Source: JABFRJ01 sp033812735 (GTDB lineage Bacteria; Pseudomonadota; Alphaproteobacteria; Rhizobiales; Hyphomicrobiaceae). Taken from it: 37,036 nt of DNA. The stretch is taken from positions 1 through 37,036 of the forward strand of contig JAPXTA010000038.1 of NCBI GenBank assembly GCA_033812735.1, in the 5' to 3' direction. Both the position numbers and the translations under genes were made by a program. Shown here piece by piece: positions 17,777 to 25,062 of the stretch. A model generated the notes under the pieces. The model had not been told where the DNA came from, searched no databases, and saw only the letters and a program-made list of their open reading frames with translations. Position 1 is the first letter of the stretch. Every line of letters starts with the position of its first letter.

Positions 17777-20700
17777 TCAGTCCTGTGGCTGATGACCCGA
17801 TGGCCGCACGAGGACGCGCTTGCCTGCGGGCGGGGCCTGGCGAGCCGACTGGTCGTCGGCTTGTGCGGCTGCCATTTCGGCGCGGGCGCGGAGAGCGGCT
17901 CCGGCCGCACGAGCATCGTTGGCGGCGGCGCTGGCTGGCTTGGCGCGCCACTTCGCGACCTCGTCCGAGAGCGCGAGGGCTTGACCCGGCAACAGGCGGC
18001 TCAAGACTGCGTCGCGGCGTTTGGTAGCCTCGGCATCGCCCTTGGCAGCGGCAAGCGCGTACCATTTGTAGGCGGCGGCGGGGTCGCGCTCGACGCCCAA
18101 CCCGTTTTCATGGAGGACGCCGAGGTTGAACTGGCTGTCGGACAGACCCCGCTCGGCAGCGGCGACAAACCATTGGGCGGCGGCGGCATAATCGGGTGTC
18201 TGGCCATTCTGTGCGGAAGCGGCGAGAACGGCAAGATTGTGCATTGCCTTGACGTTGCCCTCGTTGGCGGCGCGCTCATACCACTGGCGTGCCGTCGCGA
18301 TGTCGGGTTTGCCGGAGACGCCGCGCTCAAAGAGCGTTCCGAGGCGATACTGGCTCGGAATGAAGCCCGCATGCGCCGAGCGCTCGTACCAGGCTAGCGC
18401 CTGTTTAAAGTCCTGCTTTACGCCTTTGCCTTCAGCGAAGCGTACGGCGACTTCGAATTGTGCTTCAGGATCGCCTTTCTGAGCGGCCAGCCGCAGCGAC
18501 AGCGGACCGATGAGGGCCGGCGGCAACTCGATGGCCGAACCGGGCATAGACTGCGCTGACGATGCGGGGAGCGCTGAAGTGGTGATGCCGCCTGCTTGCT
18601 TCGGCGCCGGCGGCTGCTGTTGCGGCGGCTGAGACGCCATGCCGGGCGGCGACATCGATATCGGGCCTGGATGCTGCAAGGTGATGCCTTGAACGCTCGA
18701 GGTCGTCACCGGCGGCGGGCCGACGCGCGCGGCGGACGCCGTCGGTGCCGTCGACGGCACCTGCGCTACCGCTTGACCCGGCTGGTCGGTCGAGGTTTCG
18801 AGCTGCGAACGGGGACGCGGCTGTTGGTTCGCCGGCGGTTGATCGGTTGCGCCACGGCCGGGTGTTGCCGCGGGTGCCTGACGCGGATCCGGCTGGACCT
18901 GCTGATTGCCGTCGCCTTGACGCGCAGCCGCTGGCGTTGGCCCTTCTGCGTCTTCGGCAAAGCGCGGGGCCATGGTCGGCCCCTCTTCCCTCGCGACCGG
19001 TGTGGCGGCGGCAGGCTGTGTGACGGGCGCGCGCTCGGCGACTTTCGGCGCCCCTGACGAAAGCAGGCGATCCTTGACGAAGAACTCGAACAGCAGTCCG
19101 ACGGCGATGATCGCGATGCCGATGCCGGCGACGAGAATGCCGCGCTTTGCGAGCGTGCTCTGATCTTTTTCCTCGGCTGGCGATTCGTCCGGCATGGCTA
19201 TGACGGTCGGCTGCGCGAGTTGACGCGGACCGGGGCGGGTCGCCGGCTTCGGCGCGGCGGCCGGTTGCTCTTCGGTCGCTCGAGCGCGCGTTTGCGGTGC
19301 TCGGCCTGCAGCCGACATGGGCGGGTTGGCTGGCCGGACCGGCCGCTGGCGCATGCGCGCCTCAGGCTGCTCGTGAGCTTCGGGTTGTTCCGGCGCAGGT
19401 GACAGGCCCGCAGCCGATGCCGGCACGGGAACTTCCGGAAGTTCCGGATCGTGGTGGCGCACGCCCGATTGAACATAAGCTTCATGATCGGTCGCCCGGC
19501 GTCCCGGATAGGGGCCGCGCTCGTTCTCGACGTAGACAACCGGATCGGGCGCCAGGGCGGCTTCCGGCTCAGGCGCAGCGCTCACTGGCGGAGCCGTCAT
19601 CGGTTGGCCCGGTGCGCGGTCCATCTGGTCGACACGGTCGATCAGGCGGACGAGCGCCTCCTGCATCGTATCGAGCATGCTTGCCGTCTGATGTTCTTCG
19701 CGCCGGCGCTCTTCAGCGATCGTCGCGATCATCGCCTGCATTTCATCGAAGCGATGGCCCTCGGCGGCGGTGGACTTGGCTTGGGGAACGGCGGCCGCAA
19801 AACGCTCGGCGACACGTTCGGCTGTGCTCTCGACGAGGGCTGTGACGTCCGGCATCTGCGGCACGGCAAAGCTCGCCACTTCTGCCGCAGGTTCGGCCGA
19901 CTGCGCGTGCTCGGCAATAGCGCTCAACTTGCGAAGTTCGGTTTCGATGCCGTCGATGCGGCGCAACGAATTGCGCGTGTCGTCTAGGCGCTTGGCGAGT
20001 TCGCCGATTTCGGCTTCGATGACGCGAAGGCCATCGAGATCGGCCCGGGTCGCGACGTCCGCCATGGCTTGGCCGAAGCTCTGCTCGAAGGCGCCGAAGC
20101 GGCGATCGAGTTCGACGATGCGATCCATCGGATTGTTGCGCGCGAGCGTATCTTCCACGCGAGCGGCGATATCCTTGATGCGCTCATCGAGCCAATCGCG
20201 GTCGACCGCCAGGGAGGACAGGTCTGCCTGCGCCGTGGCAGGGAGCAACGCGGCGGTCGCGGTTTCCGGTTCTGGTGCGACGTGAATGATCTTCTGAGGT
20301 GCCGCTTTCTTCAACGATGGGGCCGCGTCCTGGACGACGGCCGCTTTGTGAGCTGGTTCGACAGGCAGTGGATCTTGCAGAAAGAATGCCGGCGCCGGTT
20401 CGATCACTTGCGGGGCTTCGGCTTCGTACATGCGCGTGAGGGCTTCAGCGCTTGCGATGTCCCAGGCGTCGTCGCCATCAGAGGTCAAGCTTTGCGAGGA
20501 CACAGGCGCTGCGGCGCGCGCTTGCAGACCGGCAATGCCGTCGCCGATCCGTGCCAGTGTCTTGCGGGTCTCGACGGCCGCAGGTTCGAAGCGGTCCTCG
20601 GCCGGCATTTGGGCGCTGGTGCGCTCGGCCTGACCCGTCAAGTCCGATAGCCGTTGCTGCATGTCGCGCATCTGCGCCAGATGACGGCGCTCCGCCTCGG

Positions 20701-20791
20701 CGATCTGCTCAGCCATCTGGCTCAGCGTGCCACGGATGTCCTCGCCCGATGTCGTCTTGCCGCCCGTGCGGCCCAAATCCATTGCCGGCAT
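17777..20791 (-). CDS. Large coiled-coil, single-helix, Sel1-repeat protein (PodJ-like)
   Basis: A 1004-residue protein with three parts. Residues 1 to about 545 are cytoplasmic, rich in Ala/Glu and predicted coiled coil (QMAEQIAEAERRHLAQMRDMQQRL at the start). One membrane helix (GILVAGIGIAIIAVGLLFEFFV) lies near 549-571. A Pro/Gln/Ala-rich periplasmic linker (about 575-750) leads to about four Sel1-type TPR repeats (about 755-930; for example LAAQKGDPEAQFEVAVRFAEGKGV and YERSAHAGFIPSQYRLGTLF). This domain order matches PodJ, the polar organelle scaffold of Caulobacter and rhizobia, but sequence alone does not prove that role. The start is the ATG at 20791 with GGGGAC six bases upstream; the frame extends to a TTG at 20809. 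The gene is divergent from the coiled-coil protein at 21144. Confidence 0.85.
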   Translation of the reverse strand: MPAMDLGRTGGKTTSGEDIRGTLSQMAEQIAEAERRHLAQMRDMQQRLSDLTGQAERTSAQMPAEDRFEPAAVETRKTLARIGDGIAGLQARAAAPVSSQSLTSDGDDAWDIASAEALTRMYEAEAPQVIEPAPAFFLQDPLPVEPAHKAAVVQDAAPSLKKAAPQKIIHVAPEPETATAALLPATAQADLSSLAVDRDWLDERIKDIAARVEDTLARNNPMDRIVELDRRFGAFEQSFGQAMADVATRADLDGLRVIEAEIGELAKRLDDTRNSLRRIDGIETELRKLSAIAEHAQSAEPAAEVASFAVPQMPDVTALVESTAERVAERFAAAVPQAKSTAAEGHRFDEMQAMIATIAEERRREEHQTASMLDTMQEALVRLIDRVDQMDRAPGQPMTAPPVSAAPEPEAALAPDPVVYVENERGPYPGRRATDHEAYVQSGVRHHDPELPEVPVPASAAGLSPAPEQPEAHEQPEARMRQRPVRPANPPMSAAGRAPQTRARATEEQPAAAPKPATRPGPRQLAQPTVIAMPDESPAEEKDQSTLAKRGILVAGIGIAIIAVGLLFEFFVKDRLLSSGAPKVAERAPVTQPAAATPVAREEGPTMAPRFAEDAEGPTPAAARQGDGNQQVQPDPRQAPAATPGRGATDQPPANQQPRPRSQLETSTDQPGQAVAQVPSTAPTASAARVGPPPVTTSSVQGITLQHPGPISMSPPGMASQPPQQQPPAPKQAGGITTSALPASSAQSMPGSAIELPPALIGPLSLRLAAQKGDPEAQFEVAVRFAEGKGVKQDFKQALAWYERSAHAGFIPSQYRLGTLFERGVSGKPDIATARQWYERAANEGNVKAMHNLAVLAASAQNGQTPDYAAAAQWFVAAAERGLSDSQFNLGVLHENGLGVERDPAAAYKWYALAAAKGDAEATKRRDAVLSRLLPGQALALSDEVAKWRAKPASAAANDARAAGAALRARAEMAAAQADDQSARQAPPAGKRVLVRPSGHQPQD

Positions 20792-21143
20792 GCGTCGTCC
20801 CCGCGCCAATTTTGGCAGCTTAGCGGTTACTCAGCCAGCAATCGGCCCTGGGCGGGGACTGGACGTTGCCGCCGGAAAGTCCCGGAGGCAAAATCGCTCT
20901 GTGCCGGCATGAATGGTCCGCACTTATGATCCGACTCGGCACGGTTTGGATCTCAGGCGACCCTGTCAGTCGGCCGTAAACAATCCGTTAACGGCGGGGC
21001 CGGGCAGTAATGCATTGTTCCGACCGGGTTTTCAATTCGTTGCCAGCAAACAACAACATGACGCGCGGCGCTGCGTCGGTTGTTGCCACAATCTTGTGCT
21101 CGATGCGCCCGTGGGGCGTCCGGTCGCTCGGTTGGAGGGAAAC
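20792..21143. other. 352-base divergent intergenic region
   Basis: This spacer separates two divergent envelope-protein genes and should hold both promoters. I see no convincing ORF. It contains GTAAACAATCCGTTAACGG (about 20980-20998), which has the TTAAC half of a CtrA site but an imperfect partner half, and the AT-richer stretch around 21028-21060. No confident -35/-10 pair was found. Confidence 0.5.
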
Positions 21144-21656
21144 ATGAATTACCGCCGTCCGCTTACTCGAGCGTTTCCCCGGCTCGCCTTGGCCATTGCC
21201 GGGCTTGGTTTGGTCGCTGGGTCCGCCCTGTCGCAGGGCGCTATGCCTGCGACGCAAGGCGGGCGCTTTTCCCTCCAACAGGTCGAGGGCGGCGTCATCC
21301 GCATGGACACACAAACGGGCGCGCTCAGTATGTGCAAGCGGCAGACCGGCGACCAATGGGCGTGCGAATCGCTGCCGGACGAGCGCAAGGCGTTGCAGCT
21401 CGAGATCGACCGGCTCGCAAAAGAGAACAGCGAGCTGACAGCCGAGATGAAGCGGCTGGAAGACGATCTCGCCAAGAAGACGGACCGTCGCGCCGAGAAG
21501 GGACCGGACGAGACGCCGGGTATCGGGCGGCTGCCGACCGAGGACGATGTCGACAAGGCGATGAACTACCTCAAGGGCATGTACAAGAAGCTCAAAGAGA
21601 AGATCAAAGAGTTCGAGGACATCGCGGGGAACAAGGGCAACAGCCAGAAGCTGTAG
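21144..21656 (+). CDS. Exported or membrane-anchored coiled-coil protein, conserved hypothetical
   Basis: A 170-residue protein with a basic start (MNYRRPLTRAFPR) and one hydrophobic segment (about 14-32, LALAIAGLGLVAGSALSQG) that can be a signal peptide or anchor. Next is a short domain with IRMDTQTGALSMC and WACESLPDER (two cysteines), then a charged coiled coil (about 90-118, LQLEIDRLAKENSELTAEM) and a lysine-rich helical C-terminus. The MDTxTG...C...W.C pattern recurs in rhizobial hypothetical proteins; no function is known to me. The start is firm: GGAGGG lies four bases before the ATG at 21144. A GC-rich hairpin follows the stop. Confidence 0.8.
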   Translation: MNYRRPLTRAFPRLALAIAGLGLVAGSALSQGAMPATQGGRFSLQQVEGGVIRMDTQTGALSMCKRQTGDQWACESLPDERKALQLEIDRLAKENSELTAEMKRLEDDLAKKTDRRAEKGPDETPGIGRLPTEDDVDKAMNYLKGMYKKLKEKIKEFEDIAGNKGNSQKL

Positions 21657-21664
21657 CTGCGGGC

Positions 21665-21688
21665 GCCAGGACCGGTGGCGGTCCTGGC
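21665..21688 (+). terminator. GC-rich stem-loop after the coiled-coil protein gene
   Basis: A perfect 9-bp stem (GCCAGGACC / GGTCCTGGC) with loop GGTGGC lies eight bases after the stop at 21656. It lacks a T-tract, so it may only weakly terminate, leaving some read-through into the Nudix gene. Confidence 0.5.
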
Positions 21689-21739
21689 GGCCCGGCTGGC
21701 CCATCGACAGCGCGGTGGCGCGTGCTACACATCACGGCG

Positions 21740-22411
21740 ATGAAGATCGCTACCGGACAGCTTGCCGATATTACCGCCGAGGACTTCCGCGCCATGGCGC
21801 GGGAGCGGCTCCACCAGGAGCCGACGGATGCGTTGTTCGATCCGCGATCAGGCAAGGCGATCGGGCGGAGTGACTGGGATCTGGACCCGACGCTGTCGGC
21901 CGACCTCGCCGTCATGGAGGAGCCGCGGCCGGCCGCCGTATTGGTACCGGTGGTGATGCGGCCGGTGCTCACGGTTCTGCTAACGCAGCGCACCGATACG
22001 CTCAGCAAGCATGCGGGGCAGATTTCGTTTCCCGGTGGACGGATGGACCCTGAGGACCGGGATGCCGTCGATACGGCTATGCGCGAGGCGCAGGAGGAGA
22101 TCGGGCTCGACGGCCGTTATATCGAGCGGGTCGGGTTTCTCGACGGCTATCGCACCGGTACCGGCTATCACGTCACGCCGGTCGTGGCCCTGATCGATCC
22201 GGGTTTCTCGCTGCAATTGGCGGCGGACGAGGTCGCCGAAGCCTTTGAAGTACCGCTGACGTTCCTGATGGAGCCGCTCAACCACCAGCGCCACTCCCGC
22301 GAGTGGCGGGGGCGGGTGCGCAGCTATTGGGCGATGCCCTACGAAGACCGGTATATCTGGGGGGCGACGGCGGGCATGCTGAAGAATCTGCATGCCCGGA
22401 TGTTCGAGTAG
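21740..22411 (+). CDS. Nudix hydrolase, CoA pyrophosphatase (NudL-like)
   Basis: A 223-residue cytosolic Nudix enzyme predicted to cleave coenzyme A or its thioesters to 3',5'-ADP and phosphopantetheine products. The CoA-pyrophosphatase signature LLTQRTDTLSKHAGQISFPGG (80-100) directly precedes the Nudix box, which runs from Gly100 to REAQEEIGL (115-123) with the one-residue-longer spacing normal for this subfamily; Glu116, Glu119 and Glu120 are the metal ligands. The start is placed at the ATG at 21740 (MKIATGQLAD); no clear ribosome binding site decides it, and a GTG at 21722 is possible. In many relatives the next gene is a polynucleotide adenylyltransferase; that gene is not present here. 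Confidence 0.92.
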   Translation: MKIATGQLADITAEDFRAMARERLHQEPTDALFDPRSGKAIGRSDWDLDPTLSADLAVMEEPRPAAVLVPVVMRPVLTVLLTQRTDTLSKHAGQISFPGGRMDPEDRDAVDTAMREAQEEIGLDGRYIERVGFLDGYRTGTGYHVTPVVALIDPGFSLQLAADEVAEAFEVPLTFLMEPLNHQRHSREWRGRVRSYWAMPYEDRYIWGATAGMLKNLHARMFE

Positions 22412-22422
22412 GCGGTCGGCTG

Positions 22423-22620
22423 TCACTCTTCCGAGTGGACGGCTGCACTCTCGTCGGCGTTGGCGTCGATGCTCGCGTCGAACAACATGGCGCCGCCGAA
22501 TGCGAACGTCAGCAGCAGAAGCAGTCCAATCATGGCGCGCTTGGCGACCCAGCGAGCACCGCGGGGCGAGGGCGCATGCCGCAGAACGGCCGCGTTAACG
22601 GAGTCGGTGGCTGAGGACAT
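22423..22620 (-). CDS. Small single-helix membrane protein, unrecognised
   Basis: A 65-residue protein with a polar, basic N-terminus (VLRHAPSPRGARWVAKR), one hydrophobic helix (AMIGLLLLLTFAFGGAMLF, about 30-48) and an acidic tail ending SEE. It would be oriented with the basic part in the cytoplasm. The ATG at 22620 has no clear ribosome binding site; a TTG at 22644, eight codons upstream, has GTGGA nearby and could be the start. It converges with the Nudix gene, whose stop is only 11 bases away. I recognise no family, and the call rests on the ORF layout and the well-formed helix. Confidence 0.5.
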   Translation of the reverse strand: MSSATDSVNAAVLRHAPSPRGARWVAKRAMIGLLLLLTFAFGGAMLFDASIDANADESAAVHSEE

Positions 22621-22880
22621 GGTCGGTTGGGGGCTCACGGTCAAATCGATCCACTTACAAATACGAACGAAACGTCGATTTGGTTGACGCGCGGTTAACG
22701 CTCGCCCCGTCAGAGGGTTTCAAGCAGATTTCCTTCGCGTTCCAGGCGTATCAGGCAGCGAGCACTCGCCGTCAAGGCGACGTTCCAGGAATACAGTTTA
22801 ATCCCGGCGAGTGTGGCGTGAGCGCTATTAACCACCCCGGTTTGACGGTCTGATGTCAGGATTCGCCCCGAAGTTGGGCG

Positions 22881-23225
22881 TCATCCGCCAATGACGACGG
22901 CATAGACGGCGCGAAGGCCCAGCAGCGCCAAAGTTGCGCCTGACGCCCACATGATCCCGTCGAGCACGCGGGCAGACCGGGTGAGCGCAGGAGGGCCCCA
23001 TTCGGCCAGTACATTGCGGACACCGATGGCGCCGTGAATCGCCGCGGCGAGGACGAAGGCGCCATAGAACAAGCCCCAGCCGATGCTGCCGCGGGTGCGC
23101 GATAATATTTCCGCGGCGGAAAGGCCCTCGCGGGTCGCGTAGTAAATCAGGACGATATGGCCGATGACCATGGGGGCCATCAGTGCCGCCGTCAGGCGCT
23201 GCAGCAGATAGAGACGGAACGTCAT
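22881..23225 (-). CDS. Fumarate/succinate-reductase-type membrane anchor subunit (FrdC/SdhC-like)
   Basis: A 114-residue protein with three hydrophobic helices (about 6-30, 49-71 and 88-110), the size and shape of an SdhC/FrdC cytochrome b anchor. The start LYLLQRLTAALMAPMVIGHIV resembles the R-x-x-G/A...H pattern of helix I in SdhC. His23 and His64 (AAIHGAIGVRNV) lie in helices I and II and are candidate haem b ligands. Its ATG overlaps the stop of the FrdB-like gene (ATGA), so the two are translationally coupled. There is no second anchor gene (SdhD) and no flavoprotein gene next to it. I infer that it anchors the iron-sulfur subunit and passes electrons to or from quinone. Confidence 0.82.
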   Translation of the reverse strand: MTFRLYLLQRLTAALMAPMVIGHIVLIYYATREGLSAAEILSRTRGSIGWGLFYGAFVLAAAIHGAIGVRNVLAEWGPPALTRSARVLDGIMWASGATLALLGLRAVYAVVIGG

Positions 23226-23950
23226 TCGGATTTACCTGAGACGTAAGACTGCCACACGCGACGCTTGAGGCCGGCGATGGAGCCCGTGGGGTTCAGTCCT
23301 TTTGGGCAGAGTTGCTCGCAGCTTTGATGGGTATGGCAGGCTTGGCAGCCGCCGGCCTGCGAGATCGCGAATAGACGCTCTGCCTGGCCACCGTCGCGCG
23401 GGTCGTTGACGAGCGTCCAGGCACGATTGAGCGGTCCGGGGCCGAGGTAGTCCTTGTTCCACGTCACGGTATCGCAGGCGGCATGGCAGACGCCGCAGTT
23501 GATGCACTCGATGGCTTCGTCGATGGCGACGCGAGCGGGACTCGACGGCTGGATTTCCGCGATCGGATCATGCCGGGTGGTGGTCGGCACAAACGTGCCT
23601 TTGGCTGCCTGCCACTTCTCGAAGAAGCGCGACATGTCGGTCACCAAATCCTTGACGACGGGCAAGTTGGCCAACGGGCCGATCTCGACGCGGCCTCCGC
23701 CGTCGACCTTCGACACGTGCGTGCGGCAGGTCCAGCGCGGGCTGCCGTTGACGGTCATGGCGCACGATCCGCATACGCCGACGCGACAGGCGAAGCGGTA
23801 GGCCAGCGCCGGGTCGACGTTGCGTTGGATCCAGGTGATCAAGTCGAGCACCGTTTGGTTGTCATGGCGCGGGACGTCGAACGACTGGTAGTCGCCGTCC
23901 TCGCCGCCTCGCCACACCACGACCTCGATCGTTTTTGCCGGTGCGCTCAT
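23222..23950 (-). CDS. Fumarate-reductase/succinate-dehydrogenase-type iron-sulfur subunit (FrdB/SdhB-like)
   Basis: A 242-residue electron-transfer protein with all three cluster sites of FrdB/SdhB. The [2Fe-2S] site is in the N-terminal ferredoxin domain (CRVGVCGSC then TC, spacing C-x4-C-x2-C-x11-C). The [4Fe-4S] site is CINCGVCHAAC, in which the usual Pro after the last Cys is Asp (CDTV). The remaining cysteines CHTHQSCEQLCPKGLNP fit the [3Fe-4S] pattern C-x5-C-x3-C-P; an extra Cys precedes them (CQAC). The CINCG form is closer to FrdB than SdhB. The start is the ATG at 23950, overlapping the molybdoenzyme stop as ATGA, with AAGG upstream. No FrdA/SdhA is encoded nearby, so its electron donor is most simply the molybdoenzyme before it. 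Confidence 0.93.
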   Translation of the reverse strand: MSAPAKTIEVVVWRGGEDGDYQSFDVPRHDNQTVLDLITWIQRNVDPALAYRFACRVGVCGSCAMTVNGSPRWTCRTHVSKVDGGGRVEIGPLANLPVVKDLVTDMSRFFEKWQAAKGTFVPTTTRHDPIAEIQPSSPARVAIDEAIECINCGVCHAACDTVTWNKDYLGPGPLNRAWTLVNDPRDGGQAERLFAISQAGGCQACHTHQSCEQLCPKGLNPTGSIAGLKRRVWQSYVSGKSE

Positions 23951-25032
23951 CTGACCTTCACCTCGACCGTGTGCGGCGCGTTGTTGCCAAAGCCGCCGAC
24001 GTCCCAGTCCGCCTCGAGCGGCTGCACATCGCCGTTCGCATCGGTGGCGCGGCATTGCAAGAGATGATCGCCGGGCGTAGCTCGCCAAACCGCGCGCCAG
24101 CCGCGCCACGCGTAGGCCGTCGGTGGCGGCGGGTCGAGTTCGGTTGCCTGCCAAACGCCGTCACAGGCAAATTCGACTTTGGCAATGGGTGTGCCGCCGC
24201 CGCTCCAGGCGCGGCCTTCAACGATCACATTGCCGGCGTCGACGACGCGTGTCCGCGTGTACCAATCGGGAATGCCGGGCGGCACCATCAGCGATTTCAC
24301 TCGCATGGCCGTGACGGGAATGCCGGCCTCGTCGCGGCTCTTGCGGTACATGTAGGTGCCGACCTGCTGATGCCCCTCGAACGGCCGGTCGATCGCGGTG
24401 ATTTTCGCGAGCCATTTGACGCTCGCCATGCCGTACCAGCCGGGCACGACGAGACGCAGCGGGTGCCCATGCTGCGGCAACAGCGGCTGGCCGTTCATGG
24501 CGTAAACGAGCAGCACGTCGTCACTCATCGCCATTTCGGCGGACAGTGCGCGTTCGTAGGCGTGCTCGATCTTGTCGAAGCCGCGATCGATGCCGGAAAA
24601 GACGATGTTCTTCGCCGCCCGTGTCAATCCGGCTCGTTCGAGAAAGGGGCGGAGCGGCGTTCCCGTCCATTCGGATGTGCCGACCGCGCATTCGGTCCAA
24701 GGTTGGCTCGGCCAGCGGGGATGAAAGTTGGCGCGGCCGTTTCCGGCGCACTCCATCGTCACGCGCAGCGTCTTCGCGGGCGCATGCTTGATCTCGTCCA
24801 GCGATAGCGCAAAGGGACGCTCGACCTCGCCGCCAAATGCGACCGACCACGCCTCGCCGCCTGCGACATAGGGCACATCGAAGTGATTGAGGAGGTAGTG
24901 CAGGCCGGTTGGCGTTACGTCGTGACGCAACGCTTCGAGCAGGATGCCGCAGTTGCGATTGGCCAACTTCACTTCTTCACGGGTGTAAGGCCCGTCGGTG
25001 TGTGTTCGCTTATGGCTATCGCCGAACTGCAT
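23947..25032 (-). CDS. Sulfite-oxidase-family molybdoenzyme, no export signal
   Basis: A 361-residue protein with the sulfite oxidase molybdopterin domain followed by the Mo-co dimerisation domain. Evidence: NRNCGILLEALRHDVTPTGLHYLLNHFDVP, the ECAGNGR motif whose Cys95 should bind molybdenum, GHPLRLVVPGWYGMASVKWL, and from about residue 240 an immunoglobulin-like C-terminal domain with AWRGWRAVWRATPG and DANGDVQP. Bacterial relatives such as SorT, SorA and SoxC carry Tat signals, but this N-terminus (MQFGDSHKRTHTDGPYTREE) has no twin arginine and no hydrophobic stretch, so it should stay in the cytoplasm. It has no haem domain. The ATG at 25032 has GAGGAG six bases upstream. Overlap with the FrdB-like gene and a 30-base gap to the symporter indicate one operon. 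The substrate, sulfite or another oxyanion, is unproven. Confidence 0.9.
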   Translation of the reverse strand: MQFGDSHKRTHTDGPYTREEVKLANRNCGILLEALRHDVTPTGLHYLLNHFDVPYVAGGEAWSVAFGGEVERPFALSLDEIKHAPAKTLRVTMECAGNGRANFHPRWPSQPWTECAVGTSEWTGTPLRPFLERAGLTRAAKNIVFSGIDRGFDKIEHAYERALSAEMAMSDDVLLVYAMNGQPLLPQHGHPLRLVVPGWYGMASVKWLAKITAIDRPFEGHQQVGTYMYRKSRDEAGIPVTAMRVKSLMVPPGIPDWYTRTRVVDAGNVIVEGRAWSGGGTPIAKVEFACDGVWQATELDPPPPTAYAWRGWRAVWRATPGDHLLQCRATDANGDVQPLEADWDVGGFGNNAPHTVEVKVR

Positions 25033-25062
25033 GGCGCGCTCCTCTTGGACAACCGCATCAAA

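Noticed and set aside
20980..20998. CtrA binding site in the divergent spacer
   Set aside because: Only the TTAAC half is good; the other half is TAAA, not TTAA, at seven-base spacing. It is kept as a note, not called as a site.
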